Shown: positions 54,145 through 64,000 of the stretch, piece after piece
How the letters are laid out: each line of letters begins with the position of its first letter
Numbering within the stretch: the stretch's first letter is position 1
Assembly (NCBI RefSeq): GCF_022682495.2
Contig: NC_071398.1
Coordinates: forward strand, 9,678,934 to 9,742,933
Direction of reading: 5' to 3'
Origin: Desmodus rotundus
Lineage: Eukaryota > Chordata > Mammalia > Chiroptera > Phyllostomidae
Length of the DNA stretch: 64,000 bases
Program-made: the position numbers and the translations under genes
Notes under the pieces: generated by a model
Told to the model about the DNA's origin: nothing
The model's input: only the letters and a program-made list of their open reading frames with translations
The model's database searches: none

Positions 54145-54420
54145 ATGCTTTGCTGCACTTCTCTGCCTGGTAACTAACTCATTAGCTTTCTACATACAGC
54201 TCAGTCATAACCTTTTCCACGAAGCCTTCCTTGACCCCACTCGGATCCTCTCCTCCTCACCTTGCACAGTCCTCCTCGACCCACGTGCTTACTGCCGCAC
54301 ACTACATGTTATTTACTTCTCAGCCTGTCTCTCAAGTCGGAAGCTGCTTGAGGGCAGGGCTGGTGCCTTATTCATCATTTCTCTGCCCCCATGTCCACCC
54401 CTGTAAGTACAGCACCACTA
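54145..54420 (+). mobile_element. L2 LINE 3' end, well preserved
   Basis: 'cacgaagccttccttgaccc', 'gtgcttactgccgcacacta', 'gctgcttgagggcagggctg' and 'tgccttattcatcatttctc' are strong L2 3' landmarks. The SINE and this L2 together account for the 157-codon frame at 53933-54406, which is therefore not a gene. Confidence 0.85.
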
Positions 54421-54559
54421 GTGTTTTATCTGAATGGGATGGTAAATGGACATTTGCAATTTATCCATGTAAAGGCAAAACTGGGTTAATTAGCTGAAAA
54501 TTCCAGGGAAATGGTGGAGGAAAAATCGCTCACTGTCCCCCCCGCCCCCCAACATCCAG

Positions 54560-55070
54560 CTCTCCCCGATGCCTCCCTCAGATTTTCCGGTTTATGAGGA
54601 AAGCCGTAAAGCTGTTGGGATTTTATGAATCTTGCCGCCAGCCTACAAAACCTTTCAAATATGATTCAATTTCATGCAGACAGAGACTCAGAGCAACTTG
54701 GCATTTAACAGCTAATGGCTTTTAAGGGTTTAAGTCAGCCCTAAACATTATTCCAATGAGTTTTTGTGGTTTAATTACCTTCAAGCATTACGTAGTCAAA
54801 GCCCATCAATACAGATACGTTTAGCGATAGCAAATGCGTGCCGCTCGCAAATACCGCCTTGAAGGTGTCTAATACAGCCTCTTATTTTGCCAAAGAAGCA
54901 TGTAAAAATAGTTTCAGTTTCTGCATTCGAGGCTAATGATGTGCGCCATCATTAAGCTGGGAGGAATGTGAATTCACAGTGATTCTCTCAACAGCAAAGC
55001 AGAGCCTCACAGAGCAAGGGACAGAACAATGCCTTCCCTTCCCTGTTGTTGCACACGCCAAGTTAACTTT
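54560..55070. promoter_or_regulatory. Candidate conserved developmental enhancer-like block
   Basis: Repeat-free and AT-rich but with many intact CpGs ('atacgtttagcgatagc', 'aatgcgtgccgctcgcaaat', 'gatgtgcgccatcatt'). It has homeodomain-like sites ('gtttaattaccttc', 'aacagctaatggc', 'gaggctaatgatg') and the hairpin-like 'gatgtgcgccatc'. Of all blocks this has the composition I would most expect of a deeply conserved enhancer. Not testable without alignment. Confidence 0.4.
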
Positions 55071-55084
55071 AAGCCGTGGGTGAG

Positions 55085-55155
55085 ATCCCCAGCCCTGGAT
55101 TTCAGCAGCTCAGAGTTCAAATCTCATCTCTGCAGTGTGTAGGAAAGTTAAGTAA
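55085..55155 (+). mobile_element. MIR SINE, short 5' part
   Basis: 'cagctcagagttcaaatctc' and 'gtaggaaagttaagtaacag' match the MIR head/core junction. Confidence 0.6.
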
Positions 55156-56814
55156 CAGGGTGAGTAAAAACAGTAATGAGTTTTGGTGAAGCTTTTTGAC
55201 ACAAGGCATGTAGAGATGTTCATAATAACAGCTAATATGTGTGAGGCATTTATTTTGAAAAGGCTAAGCATGTGGTTTGGGAGGAGGAACAACAGGGAGC
55301 TTGAAGGGGTCAGTATCCCATTTTGAAGCTGTGGAAGTGGGCCTAACATTTTCATTGTGATTTTCCTTATTTGGAGCGTAAAGAAACCAAAGGTTGTCAC
55401 TTACTTTAGGCTCTGTTTCAGATATTTTCTTTCGCAAAACTCATTTCTATCCTTGGACTCCCAATGACTTCATTACTCTTTTCAAGTCGAATCACATCCC
55501 AATCTCAATGATTCAAACTGGCCTTAGATCCCGCACTAACAAAATGTTAATATTTATGAGTCAAGCCTTTTGGGTTCAGAGATAGGGAGAGAAACCTTCA
55601 GGGAGGCAGAAATGAGTTATTGGCCTGCTATAGAATGTGTCATTTGGAAAGAGCTGCATTGTAGGGAGAGATGATTCAAACGCACCCTTTCAAGGGGCGA
55701 TGCAATTGGTTGACTAACCTCTCATTATACTGAGGTGAGGCTTTTGTGGATCCCGAGTGCTCATTAGCATCTCGATCCCACCGAAGAATCCAGATCATGG
55801 GGGCCAGGTTCTGCTCGTGATTGATTCAGGTGTTTGCATTCCTTTGAAACGGCTGTCATTTAAAAAATGAAGGGCAGCAAAAAGTAAAGGTAGACCCTTT
55901 GAGCCAGATAATTATAGGACATTATCTGCTAGACGATGTTTATTTTTAACGTGAAAATGTCTAAGTATTTTTAATGTGAAAGTCCCATGACCTCTGGAAT
56001 CACTGTGGTCCCCTCTTGAGCCACCTTTCCGTAGGCTGCTGATGGTGGGCACCTTTCTTCACAGTCTGTTTTTGCCCCCACACCAGACAAGCTGATGTCG
56101 CCCCCCCGATGGAGCTCAGTGTTGAGACTGAACCTAAAATCTGTCGGTTGACTTTGATCAAATGTGTGGAAACGTGTTTTGGCCACTTGCTGGTTAGAAG
56201 AAAAGGCACTTTTTCCCTTTTTTTAGATGACAGGAAACTTGGGTGGGCTGGTAGGAAGCTCTAACAATAGTGTTGGTTAAAGCAGGGCGGGCCAGGGCCC
56301 CAAGCTGTCCTACACCCACCTTGAGTGAGGGGGAACTCCAAACGCTGCCTCTGAGGTCTCAGTCAGATTGTTATAGGGGATCTTAACTGATAGTCAGCTG
56401 TGCGAAAGGGTAACTTCACATTGGGGAAAGAGAAAGAATACATGCGAGCTTTTCTATTTCTTTATCTTAGGCCTTGTTAGGTTGAATATGGTATTATTTC
56501 CATAAGTCAATGCCCTCATCCAAGAAAAATGATGAAGATCAACACCAACAACTTCAGCTCCCAGAATCTGAATGCATTTAGATGGTCCAAGTATGGGGGG
56601 GGATGAGGGAAGCTGCCTGTGAGAATCACAAGACTGGGGTAAGGACCAATGAAGTAAATCCCATAAAATGCACGTGCAGGTTACACAATATAAATCCAAG
56701 GTGCTGTTAGAGTAACAGAATGATGGCTAACTGTGAATCACCCAAGTATCTACTAGCTTTTAATTGCCCTCATAATAATGATAGTAGAAAGTACTCAGAG
56801 AAACCGGTCTGTAT
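55156..56814. other. Repeat-poor DNA; possible constrained part at 55680-55980
   Basis: No transposable element was recognised over about 1.6 kb. 55680-55980 keeps CpGs ('agcatctcgatcccaccg', 'ctgctcgtgattgattc', 'gaaacggctgtc') and motifs such as 'tgattgattcaggtg'. Frames of 60-96 codons look like chance. Confidence 0.4.
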
Positions 56815-57055
56815 TGTTCTGTGGTTGGAGACAGGCGGATCTAAATTAACCCCGTGGTTTCATCCTCCTAACTCGGTGACATTGGATAATGTACTTTACC
56901 TCTGTGAAATGTGGATAATAATTTCCATTTCCAGGTTTGTATGAAGGGTTAGAGATAATGTATCTAAAGCATCTAGCCTACTGCCTGACACATAAATATT
57001 CAATATTCAGGAACAGCCGTGGCAGCAATAACTGTTGTTATTATAGTTCTTGCTC
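56815..57055 (+). mobile_element. MIR SINE, nearly full length
   Basis: 'ctaactcggtgacattggat', 'tgtactttacctctgtgaaa', 'tgtggataataatttccatt' and 'tagcctactgcctgacacat', then an AATATTCA end, follow the whole MIR order. Confidence 0.85.
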
Positions 57056-57461
57056 CAAGACATTTCCATCACGAACACAGAGAAGTAAAACAGAGTCGGC
57101 GCACCCTGCAAAGGGGCCTCAGGCAGGGGCCGCAGCGAAGCAGAGATAGTGCATGGACCTTGGTCTGGATTCGGGCTGGTTAAATGAGGTCTGGCTGATG
57201 CTACTGATGAGCCACGCAGACAGGTCCTTGTTCTTCATTCAGGGTCATTTCGGCTCTCTGTTTTAGAGACACCCAGAGAAGTGTTTCCTCTCAGAGGACC
57301 CCATGAAAGGTGGATGTTTTCTACCAGCATCACTGGCTTCTGCCACAGGAAGAATAGGAATCATGTTTCCCTGTTGGTTTTATCAGAGGAGGAAACCATT
57401 GGGCAATTTGTTACATCCTTGGTCCACGTTTATCATTGAACTGGCTCTAAGTTTTTAAAGG
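57056..57461. other. Unassigned DNA
   Basis: No family was recognised; slightly GC-richer at 57085-57140. Confidence 0.4.
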
Positions 57462-57535
57462 TGAGTTGCTACATCGCTCTAAGTATCAATTTCCTTATTG
57501 GTAAAATGTTGCCAATAATGAAATCTGATAAACAG
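57462..57535 (+). mobile_element. MIR core fragment
   Basis: 'gtatcaatttccttattggt' and 'aaaatgttgccaataatga' match the MIR core 'cctcatctgtaaaatgggg'. Confidence 0.5.
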
Positions 57536-57885
57536 GAACAGGGCATGCCATCTTGCTCTATGCTTATGTTGAGTGCCTTCTGCGAGTCTTTTTAGGTGAG
57601 GAGTTGAGGCTGCTGCTTGAAGTCCTGGTAGGAAGATGTCCTCCATGACCAGGTGAATCTAAAGGGTGCCCTTGGCGTTATCATCTTATTCATCTTGCTT
57701 CCATTTCCACTATGGTTGGCATCATAGTCACCAAGTGACATCAAACCATCTTCTTCCCTCTTAATACTAAAGAATGGGCCAGTACATTGAAACCCCTGCC
57801 ATTAAGTGTTGTTAAAGGTACACCACTGATCTCATTAAGAAGGGTTCAATGGTTTCATCCAAAACAAAATCATGTGTCTCCTTTA

Positions 57886-57930
57886 TCATATCATCATCAT
57901 CAATATCATCATCATCATCATCATTGTCAT
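57886..57930. repeat. (TCA)n microsatellite
   Basis: Two runs of TCA units separated by 'atca' (TCATCATCATCA...). On the minus strand it reads as an aspartate-rich frame (57812-57994), which is a repeat artefact. Confidence 0.93.
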
Positions 57931-57956
57931 ATGGGAAATGTTTTCTGTATGGCCAC

Positions 57957-58322
57957 TGTTGAGGTCTGAATGTCTGTGTCCCCCCAAAATGCATCTGTTA
58001 AAATCCTCACCCCCAAACCAATGGTGTCTGGAGGCAGGGCCTTTGGGAGGTGATTAGGGTGTAAACGTGGAGCCCCCATTATTGGGATTCATGCTCTTAA
58101 TGAAAGAGGTCCCGCAGAGTCCCTGGTTCCTTCTGCCATGTGAGGGCACAAGAAGTCAGCAGTCCACCACCCAGAAGGGGGACTTCGTCAGAACCTGGCC
58201 ACAATGGTGCCCTGATCTCAGACTTCCAGCCTCTAAAGTGCAGAGAAGTCAGTTTCTGTTGTTTACAAGCCACCGGGTCTGGAGCACTTGGTCAGAGCGG
58301 CCGGGTGGACCGAGACAGCTGT
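57957..58322 (+). mobile_element. MLT1/MST-type (ERVL-MaLR) solo LTR
   Basis: Starts 'tgttgaggtctgaatgtctg' and continues 'ccccccaaaatgcatctg', 'gaggcagggcctttgggagg', 'tgattagggtgtaaacgtgg', 'gagggcacaagaagtcagca', 'cagacttccagcctctaaag' and 'gtttctgttgtttacaagcc'. It is close to complete, with no internal region. The 98-codon frame inside is not retroviral. Confidence 0.88.
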
Positions 58323-58324
58323 CA

Positions 58325-58495
58325 TTATGCTGTGCTACACACTCTGTGTCATTCAGTCCCTAGGACAACCTTCTAAGGTGTTACTTTTATCTTCATTTTA
58401 TAGATAAGGAAGCTGAGTTTACATTAGTGAATAATCTGCCCCAAGTTTTAGAGCTCCTATGCAACAGGCTGGAGTTTGAGCCACATTTTCCGGTT
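58325..58495 (-). mobile_element. MIR SINE, antisense
   Basis: 'ttctaaggtgttacttttat', 'cttcattttatagataagga', 'agctgagtttacattagtga' and 'ggctggagtttgagccac' follow the reversed MIR order. It directly abuts the LTR. Confidence 0.8.
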
Positions 58496-59044
58496 GAAAT
58501 GTCCATTTACCATTACTTATACATGATTCTCATCTAAGATCATGTGACTAAAGCTAAGTGACTTAAAATCATTATGATATTTTCCTAGCATTTAACTTGG
58601 CCATTGGTTAGCTATTACTCCATTGGGAGAATGATGAGGCTTTTTTCATTTTTTTCATAAAATGTCTTTATCTGTAAGCAAAGTCCCTATTGTTACAATC
58701 CGCAGTGTATCAACTGTAAACACATCTTCTTCTAAGTGCCTGTGGATAATATATTCCTGAATTGTTTTAATTTATAGTAGGGTTGGAGAAATATTATGCA
58801 CATCACTCTTATAAATAATGTGACATAAATAACAGCTGCATTTAGTGTCAAAGCAATTATTTTCTTCAGAAGTAATCATTCACTTTTTAGTAGGTGCTGA
58901 AAATTTGCATCCAGCATTGTCTTCTTAATTTGGGTAAGGCACCTTTACTCAATTGCCTGCATATTTAGTACCTGAGAAGAATTCATTTTTCTTTGAGATT
59001 TGTCAAGATCTACTGACACTCTTGATTTCGCCTGGGGCAAGGAG
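58496..59044. other. Repeat-free AT-rich DNA
   Basis: No repeat was recognised; clean unique sequence with few CpGs. A weak conserved-element candidate. Confidence 0.4.
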
Positions 59045-59165
59045 CAAGATTGTGTTCATGGTAATAGTGATATTAGTACCTATCCTGCCGTCAGTATTGC
59101 AAGGTTGCTGCAGAGCTGATGCGATGGATCTCAAGCCCCGGGTGCTGTGCTCCGGTAAATCGTAC
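59045..59165 (+). mobile_element. MIR SINE, 3' half
   Basis: 'tggtaatagtgatattagta', 'cctatcctgccgtcagtatt' and 'gcaaggttgctgcagagct' match the MIR segment around 'atagtacctacctcatagg'. Confidence 0.5.
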
Positions 59166-59167
59166 GT

Positions 59168-59545
59168 TAATTCATCCTACAGTTATTTGGAGAGAGCCTA
59201 CTATGTGCTGAGTGTGGTGCTGCATCCTGGGTACCCAATGGCAGCTATAAAAGGATCAGACCTAAACAATGAGTTCAAGGAGATTTTTGTCTAAGGTAAG
59301 ATGCAACAATAAAAAAAAAAGAATTGAATTTCAATAAGTCCTATAAAAATAGATACCTCTGGAGGAGAATAGTGTAATGATCAGGGACTATTAAGGACTT
59401 CACTTTAAGCAGGACTCTGAAGTAGTAGAGTCATCCAGTAAAGGGTGAAGGTGTTTTCTAGGAAGAGCGTGTATGTGATTCTTTGGAGCTGGAAATAATG
59501 TGATACTTTTGAGGAACAAAGAGAAGACCAGTGAAGATAAGATTT
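59168..59545 (-). mobile_element. L2 LINE 3' region, antisense
   Basis: 'gagagcctactatgtgctga', 'gtggtgctgcatcctgggta', 'aagcaggactctgaagtagt' and 'ggaagagcgtgtatgtgatt' follow the reversed L2 order for about 380 bp. Confidence 0.7.
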
Positions 59546-59547
59546 AG

Positions 59548-59741
59548 GGCCCTGGCTGGTGTGGCTCAGTGGATTGAGTGCCAGCCTCTGAACCAAAGGG
59601 TCGCTGGTTCAATTCCCAGTCAGGGCACATGCCTAGGTTGTGGGCTAGGTCCCCATTTGGGGGTGTATGAGAAGCAACCACACATTGATGTTTCCCTCCC
59701 TCCCCTTCTCTGAAAATAAATAAATATTTTAAAAAATATAG
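59548..59741 (+). mobile_element. VES SINE
   Basis: Head 'ggccctggctggtgtggctc' with A box TGGCTCAGTGG, B box GGTTCAATTCC, body 'agggcacatgcctaggttgt' and tail 'aaaataaataaatatttt'. The flanks gatttag (59541-59547 and 59742-59748) are a short target-site duplication. Confidence 0.96.
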
Positions 59742-59774
59742 GATTTAGTAAGCAAGGAAGAATGCTTACAGAAG

Positions 59775-59895
59775 TTGATGGAAAATAATGAGACTTTGCA
59801 AAGTTAAGGAACTTCCTCTGGACCACCTAGCTGAATAGTGATAATGGGACCCCAGGTTTCTATGATTGCAAATCCCAGCTTATTTCTTATTAAGT
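59775..59895 (-). mobile_element. MIR SINE, antisense, 5' part
   Basis: 'gcaaagttaaggaacttcct', 'ctggaccacctagctgaata' and 'atgggaccccaggtttctat' are the reversed MIR head region. Confidence 0.7.
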
Positions 59896-59914
59896 CCCTA
59901 GAATTGAAGTGAAA

Positions 59915-59944
59915 AATAAAATAATAATAGTAATAATAATAATA
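59915..59944. repeat. (TAA)n microsatellite
   Basis: A short imperfect AATAAT array between two antisense MIR copies. Confidence 0.85.
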
Positions 59945-59949
59945 GCCAA

Positions 59950-60155
59950 ACTGATTTAGTGCTTCTCTGTCCAGCACTTTTTGCAATAAATTTTCATGTA
60001 CTAAGAACTTAATTCTCACATGAAACCTATGAGGTATTTTAATGTTTGCATGAAACAATATTATCCTCCTCATACGAATGTATGGAGGTTACATAACTGC
60101 TTTATATCAAACAACTACTAAAAGATGGACTTGAATTTGAACTTGGGGTATGTGT
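59950..60155 (-). mobile_element. MIR SINE, antisense
   Basis: 'ctgatttagtgcttctctgt', 'cttaattctcacatgaaacc', 'tatgaggtattttaatgt', 'gtatggaggttacataactg' and 'gatggacttgaatttgaact' follow the reversed MIR order. Confidence 0.75.
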
Positions 60156-60221
60156 GTGTTCAAATATGAGATATATGACACTTTGGAGATTAGACATTTA
60201 ATGACAGATTAAAACATTTTT

Positions 60222-60800
60222 ATTATGAAACTATTTACAATTTATCAAAAAGCTGTTAGAACAATACAATTTCTTTTTCTTGAACTGCTTGAGAGCAAGC
60301 TGTTGACATGACGTACCACTACAGAGTATATTATCTACAGCCAAGACTGCCTCTTATACTGCCACAGTGTAATTATGCAAATCAGACATTTGAGATTGAT
60401 ACCTTTTTTTAAAATGCAAGACTCAATTCACGTCTAGCTTATTGTGCCAATAATGCCTTTACAGCAAAACCATCAAGTCCAACATCATATGTTACGTTTA
60501 GCTGACATGCACTTGGTCCTTCAGTCTGTAGAATTCCCCACCCTTTCCTTGCTTTTCATGACCTCATTGCTTTTGAAGGTTATAGGTCAGTCGTTTTCTA
60601 GAATCTCTGTCCATTTGGGTTTATTTGGTATTTTCTCATGATGAGATTTCTGTTATGCAGTGTTTGGGGTGGGAATGACAGAAATAGTGCCTCGTCTTTG
60701 CCATCTCCTCCTATCAGGTAATATACGTAGCTTCAGGTTGTCCCATTTGGAAGATAATGATGTTGGTTACTTAATTCAAGTGATGTTTGTGAGAGTCCAC
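60222..60800 (-). mobile_element. Older L1 3' end, antisense
   Basis: 'attgtgccaataatgccttt', 'cttttcatgacctcattgct', 'tttgaaggttataggtcagt', 'tccatttgggtttatttggt' and 'atgatgagatttctgttatg' match the same ancient L1 3' UTR family as 11469-12130, in the same orientation. Confidence 0.85.
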
Positions 60801-61629
60801 ACTGTCCTCTGCTGGGATTGAGCAGCCAATCTCTACACGCCCGCACAAACCCCACCTGTGCCTGCTGAGCTCTGACTTCTCGTGTGAAGTCACCTTGGCC
60901 ACTCCTCCCCCACCTCCCCTGCTGGCGCTCTACCCGCCCCTGTAAGTGGGTCCCTCACACCCCTTGGGCTCTGACCCTCCCCGGCCTACCTTATTGAGTC
61001 CCACCTCATGATTGTGGGGCAGAATGTGTATAGGAAAGAAGGGAGGAAGAAAATAAGGAAGGAAGGTAGGAAGGAAGACCAAAGAATAACTTTTAATACA
61101 GAATACAAGACACAGAGAAATCAGCTGCTTTCGTTTGAGAACACTGCTCAGAGGGATGCTAGCTGGAATAATGTCGAACACAGTGTTCTTTCTCCCTACA
61201 TGCCACAGAAGTTTCTGCCCGCACCCCAAACATCACCAACAACAGAAAAGGCATTGCTCATCTGAATTTGCTTCTCTCGACAAGATGCAATCAGGCGACA
61301 GTCCATGTGCAGTCAAAGGATACCCATTATTAGCAAAACGGTCAACCCTGTATAGTGGCTTCCATGGGGCTCCCATCTCTCAGTCTGCCAACTCCTACCA
61401 CTGTTCAGTCCCCTTATCACTGCTTTCTGGAACTTAGTTGTTTTCTTAGTGTGAAGAGGCTGTCATTAATCATGTATTCAAGTCCTTTCTCTCTTTTCTG
61501 GACAATGTAAATATGAAACTGGGGAACACAGTTCTGCTGTTGGTTACTTTTGTACCTTCATGCTCTTAGCATCTGCCTCGAACCGCCTCCCTCACCCCCC
61601 CGTCCATAAAGGCAGGGGCACAGGGGTAA
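60801..61629. other. Unassigned DNA with a GGAA tract
   Basis: 60820-60980 is C-rich unique DNA. A (GGAA)n-like purine array lies at 61030-61080 ('ataaggaaggaaggtaggaa'). The 100-codon frame at 61135-61437 resembles nothing known. Confidence 0.45.
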
Positions 61630-61800
61630 CAAGAACTAATTCAGGGGCCAAGTTTAAGTTCTACTTATAATTTGACTTTTACCACATGACTTGGTTAAGC
61701 CTCAGAGTCTTTATCTCTACAATGAGTATAATTCTATGGGGTAATTATTGTTATCAGGACTAAATGAAATAACTTAAGTGCTCAGCTTGGTTCATGGACT
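61630..61800 (+). mobile_element. MIR SINE
   Basis: 'cacatgacttggttaagcct', 'cagagtctttatctctacaa' and 'tgagtataattctatggggt', then 'gactaaatgaaataacttaa', follow the MIR order. Confidence 0.8.
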
Positions 61801-61834
61801 CTGAAGCATAGGTTAAATTTATCAAATGCTTCTC

Positions 61835-62100
61835 ATACCTGTCAGCTACTCTCCATTGTACTCAACAGTACTTTGTTAATTTCTCTCATGTAACAAAAGC
61901 TGTTTCTTATTTGTGAATCATGTGGAGGTCATCCCCACTGGGCTGGGGTCTTCTTAATGGCAGGAATCATGTCTCATTGTCATATCTCAACACTTAGCAA
62001 AGTTACTCATAGTATGAAAGGTGTTTGATGTACATGGGTTGAAGGTGGTAGGACTGTGGAATGGTTGGATGAATGGATAAAAGGATGACACAATAAATAC
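61835..62100 (+). mobile_element. L2 LINE 3' end
   Basis: 'cctgtcagctactctccatt', 'ggcaggaatcatgtctcatt' and 'caacacttagcaaagttact', ending 'ggttggatgaatggataa', match the L2 terminus. Confidence 0.7.
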
Positions 62101-62157
62101 GTGAGAGGATATGTGGACAAAAGAATAAACAATTGTAATAAGGTAGAGGTAAGAAAC

Positions 62158-62278
62158 TCAATATTTATTGAACATCTGTCATGGGTCGCACAATTTTTGG
62201 CTATTTACATATATTTTATGATTAATACTCATCCAGTTATTATGTGATAGAAGATAAAAGCAAAGCTTCAGAAAGTTA
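62158..62278 (-). mobile_element. MIR SINE 3' part, antisense
   Basis: 'caatatttattgaacatctg', 'tcgcacaatttttggctatt' and 'attaatactcatccagttat' are the reversed MIR/L2-like end and core. A VES SINE inserted at its left-core edge. Confidence 0.65.
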
Positions 62279-62284
62279 AAAACA

Positions 62285-62490
62285 GCCCTGGCTGGTGTGG
62301 CTCGGTGGATTGAGTGCCAGCCTGTGAATCAAAGGGACACTGGCTTGATTCCCAGTTAGGGCACCTGTCTGGGTTGTGGGCCAAGTCTCCAGTAGGGGGC
62401 GCATGAGAGGCAATGATGTTTCTCTCCCTCTCTTCCTCCCTTGCCCTCTCTCTAAAAATAAATAAATAAAATCTTTAAAAAAATAAAAAA
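62285..62490 (+). mobile_element. VES SINE carrying a CTCF-like motif
   Basis: Head 'gccctggctggtgtggctcg', B-box region 'gcttgattcccagttagggc' and tail 'aaataaataaataaaatctt'. Target-site duplication agaaagttaaaaaca (62270-62284)/agaaagtgaaaacaa (62491-62505). At 62389-62402 it reads CCAGTAGGGGGCGC, a close match to the core CTCF consensus. Confidence 0.96.
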
Positions 62491-62524
62491 AGAAAGTGAA
62501 AACAAAAGCCAATATATAGTAGTC

Positions 62525-63035
62525 TTTCCTTCCCTGAGGGGAGTATGTTTAAAGATCCCCCAGTGGACGCCTAACACTGCAGATTGTACCGAATCCTGTA
62601 TATGGTATGTTTTCTCTATGCATACATAGCTATGATAAAGTTTCCTTCATAAATTAGGCACAGTGAGAGGTTAACAATGGCAACTAATAATCATCATAAT
62701 AAATAGAACAATGATAACAATGTACTGTAATAAATGTCATGCGAATGTGGTCTCTCTCTCCCATAACTGATCTAATGACCCAGATAGTTGCGGACTCACC
62801 CGCTGGCAGGTGGTACATGCCATGTGGGTATGCCACACACACGGGTGATTTGTGTCTCGGGTGGGACGGAGTGAAACAGAATAAGACTTTATGATGTTCC
62901 TCAGAATGGCACACAATTTACAGCTTATGAATTATATATTTTTAGAATTTCCCACTTAATATTTTTGGACCATGACTGACTGTGTGTAACTGAAGCTGTA
63001 GAAAGTGAAGCCACAGATGGGGTGGGGGTGGAAAC
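62525..63035. mobile_element. Tigger (pogo-type) DNA transposon, MER44-like
   Basis: 'ttccttccctgaggggagta', 'accgaatcctgtatatggta', 'agctatgataaagtttcctt', 'acaatgtactgtaataaatg' and 'gaatgtggtctctctctccc' lead to the terminal 'aagctgtagaaagtgaagcc'. The two ends are inverted relative to each other. It is non-autonomous; the 76-codon frame inside is not transposase. Confidence 0.8.
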
Positions 63036-64000
63036 TATTGTAGCCCATCCTTTCGACTTTATTAAAGGAGCTCTCCAGTTCTTTCTGCTTTGCTATCACA
63101 TACAGCAGGCTCTGTCTATTCAACACAAGAGCTACATTTGCTTTCTACCGAGGATGTGGGGTTATGCAATCCCTAAGAAAACTCAGCATAGTCTAGATTA
63201 CTAAGGTAGAAAATTTCTACAACTGATTGAAAAAAAAAAAAAAAAAAGGAAGGTTTGGTGAGCATTTCCAAATACAAGCAAACCTGTGATAATCTCTAGA
63301 GGAAACAATTTCTGTTTTTTCTATTTCTGGATTCAGCCCAATAATGTCAAAGATGAAGAATCACACCTATAGAATGTCTTTGAGGGCTAGTGTGGGCAAA
63401 GAATTTGGGGGCTCACACAGGTCCTCATTACCACCTTACATTATTTCTTGGTCAAAGTTCATGCTTCTGAGTATGATGTAACCTAAACTGTGAGGAAATG
63501 GCACTTACCACAAAGGATGGTTAAAGGAACCCTAACAAGGAAAATATAGTGCCCAGTAGTCCATTCCTACAGCAATATTTTTGGAATTTGAGGCATCCAA
63601 GAATCTAGAGTCTGCATCTAGAATGCAGTACTAGTTATTTGGGAGGAAAAGCCAATGATGCGTGTTGCCTCCCCTCCAGTGCCTCCTGGTCTATAGAGGT
63701 GAAGATTCTGGGTAAATATATACTTTGAAAGACAGGGCGAATTTTTGTGGAGCTGTATGAAAGAGCAGCTAGTGGAGAACTGGGAATATGGCTCTTAACA
63801 GGTTCGATGAGTTAGTGATGGTTCTCTAAAGTAAATGGCATTTGATTTCAGTCATACAGGGGGATGGAAGCCTGCCAGATGGGTAAGGTGAGCTACATTC
63901 TGGGAGAGGAAACCGCAAAAGATGCCAAATACACACCCGGGACCTCCAATGGTTCCTATGGCTCCAATGGTCCCATACGGCTTAAAGGATCAGGGTTCGT
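63036..64000. other. Unassigned DNA to the window end
   Basis: A poly-A of about 17 lies at 63230-63246. No family was recognised beyond it. The last 60 bases contain 'ctccaatggt' twice (about 63944 and 63963). No gene evidence. Confidence 0.4.

Noticed and set aside
53933..54406. 157-codon frame, the longest in the window
   Set aside because: It spans the VES SINE, the TG array and the L2 3' end; its composition follows those repeats.
57812..57994. Aspartate-rich peptide
   Set aside because: Produced by the (TCA)n microsatellite read on the minus strand.
59548..59620. tRNA gene
   Set aside because: The A and B boxes belong to a VES SINE head; the sequence continues into SINE body and tail and does not fold as a tRNA.

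Overview
This window looks like a stretch of nuclear DNA from a bat, most likely Yangochiroptera. Two things point there. There are six full or near-full copies, plus one truncated tail, of the tRNA-derived VES SINE (head GCCCTGGCTGGTGTGGCTCAG, B-box GGTTCAATTCC, A-rich tail). There are also L1 3' ends of bat type ('gggacaactgtaatac...aataaaat'). The exact family is uncertain; the short VES variant and the L1 tail suggest Noctilionoidea, but this is inference. All family assignments were made by eye against remembered consensus sequences.

I find no protein-coding gene, exon, rRNA, tRNA gene or CRISPR array that I can support. The longest open frames (147, 139, 130, 130, 128 and 157 codons) lie in unique or repeat DNA, resemble no family I know, and are as long as chance predicts for 64 kb of this composition. 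The window is best read as intergenic DNA or the inside of a very large intron.

Layout. 1-7.9 kb: MIR-rich unique DNA with one VES SINE and one L1 3' fragment. 7.9-12.6 kb: a long antisense 5' region of an ancient L1, a repeat-free block, then an antisense L1 3' end, a MER5A and a truncated mariner packed together. 12.6-18.8 kb: L2, hAT MITEs, a TGGA microsatellite, a probable old LTR and a bat L1 tail. 18.8-23.6 kb: mostly unique DNA, with a CRE-bearing block and a purine/CA tract. 23.6-32.3 kb: the most layered section, with VES SINEs, L2, hAT, MER2, a Tc2-like MITE and an MLT1-type LTR nested in a MIR. 33.7-39.8 kb: two more MLT1-type LTRs, one split by an L1. 40-51 kb: repeat-poor, including a 1.6 kb block (48.5-50.1 kb) with no recognisable repeat. 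51.4-64 kb: a hAT element, a 47-bp tandem duplication, many MIR/L2 copies, three VES SINEs, an L1 3' end and a Tigger element.

The region carries many ancient repeats (about 27 MIR and 15 L2 segments) and few young ones. That is typical of old, stable gene-desert DNA around developmental regulators. Six blocks look like candidate conserved non-coding elements; that reading is inference and needs a cross-species alignment. I found nothing that amounts to a new biological system.
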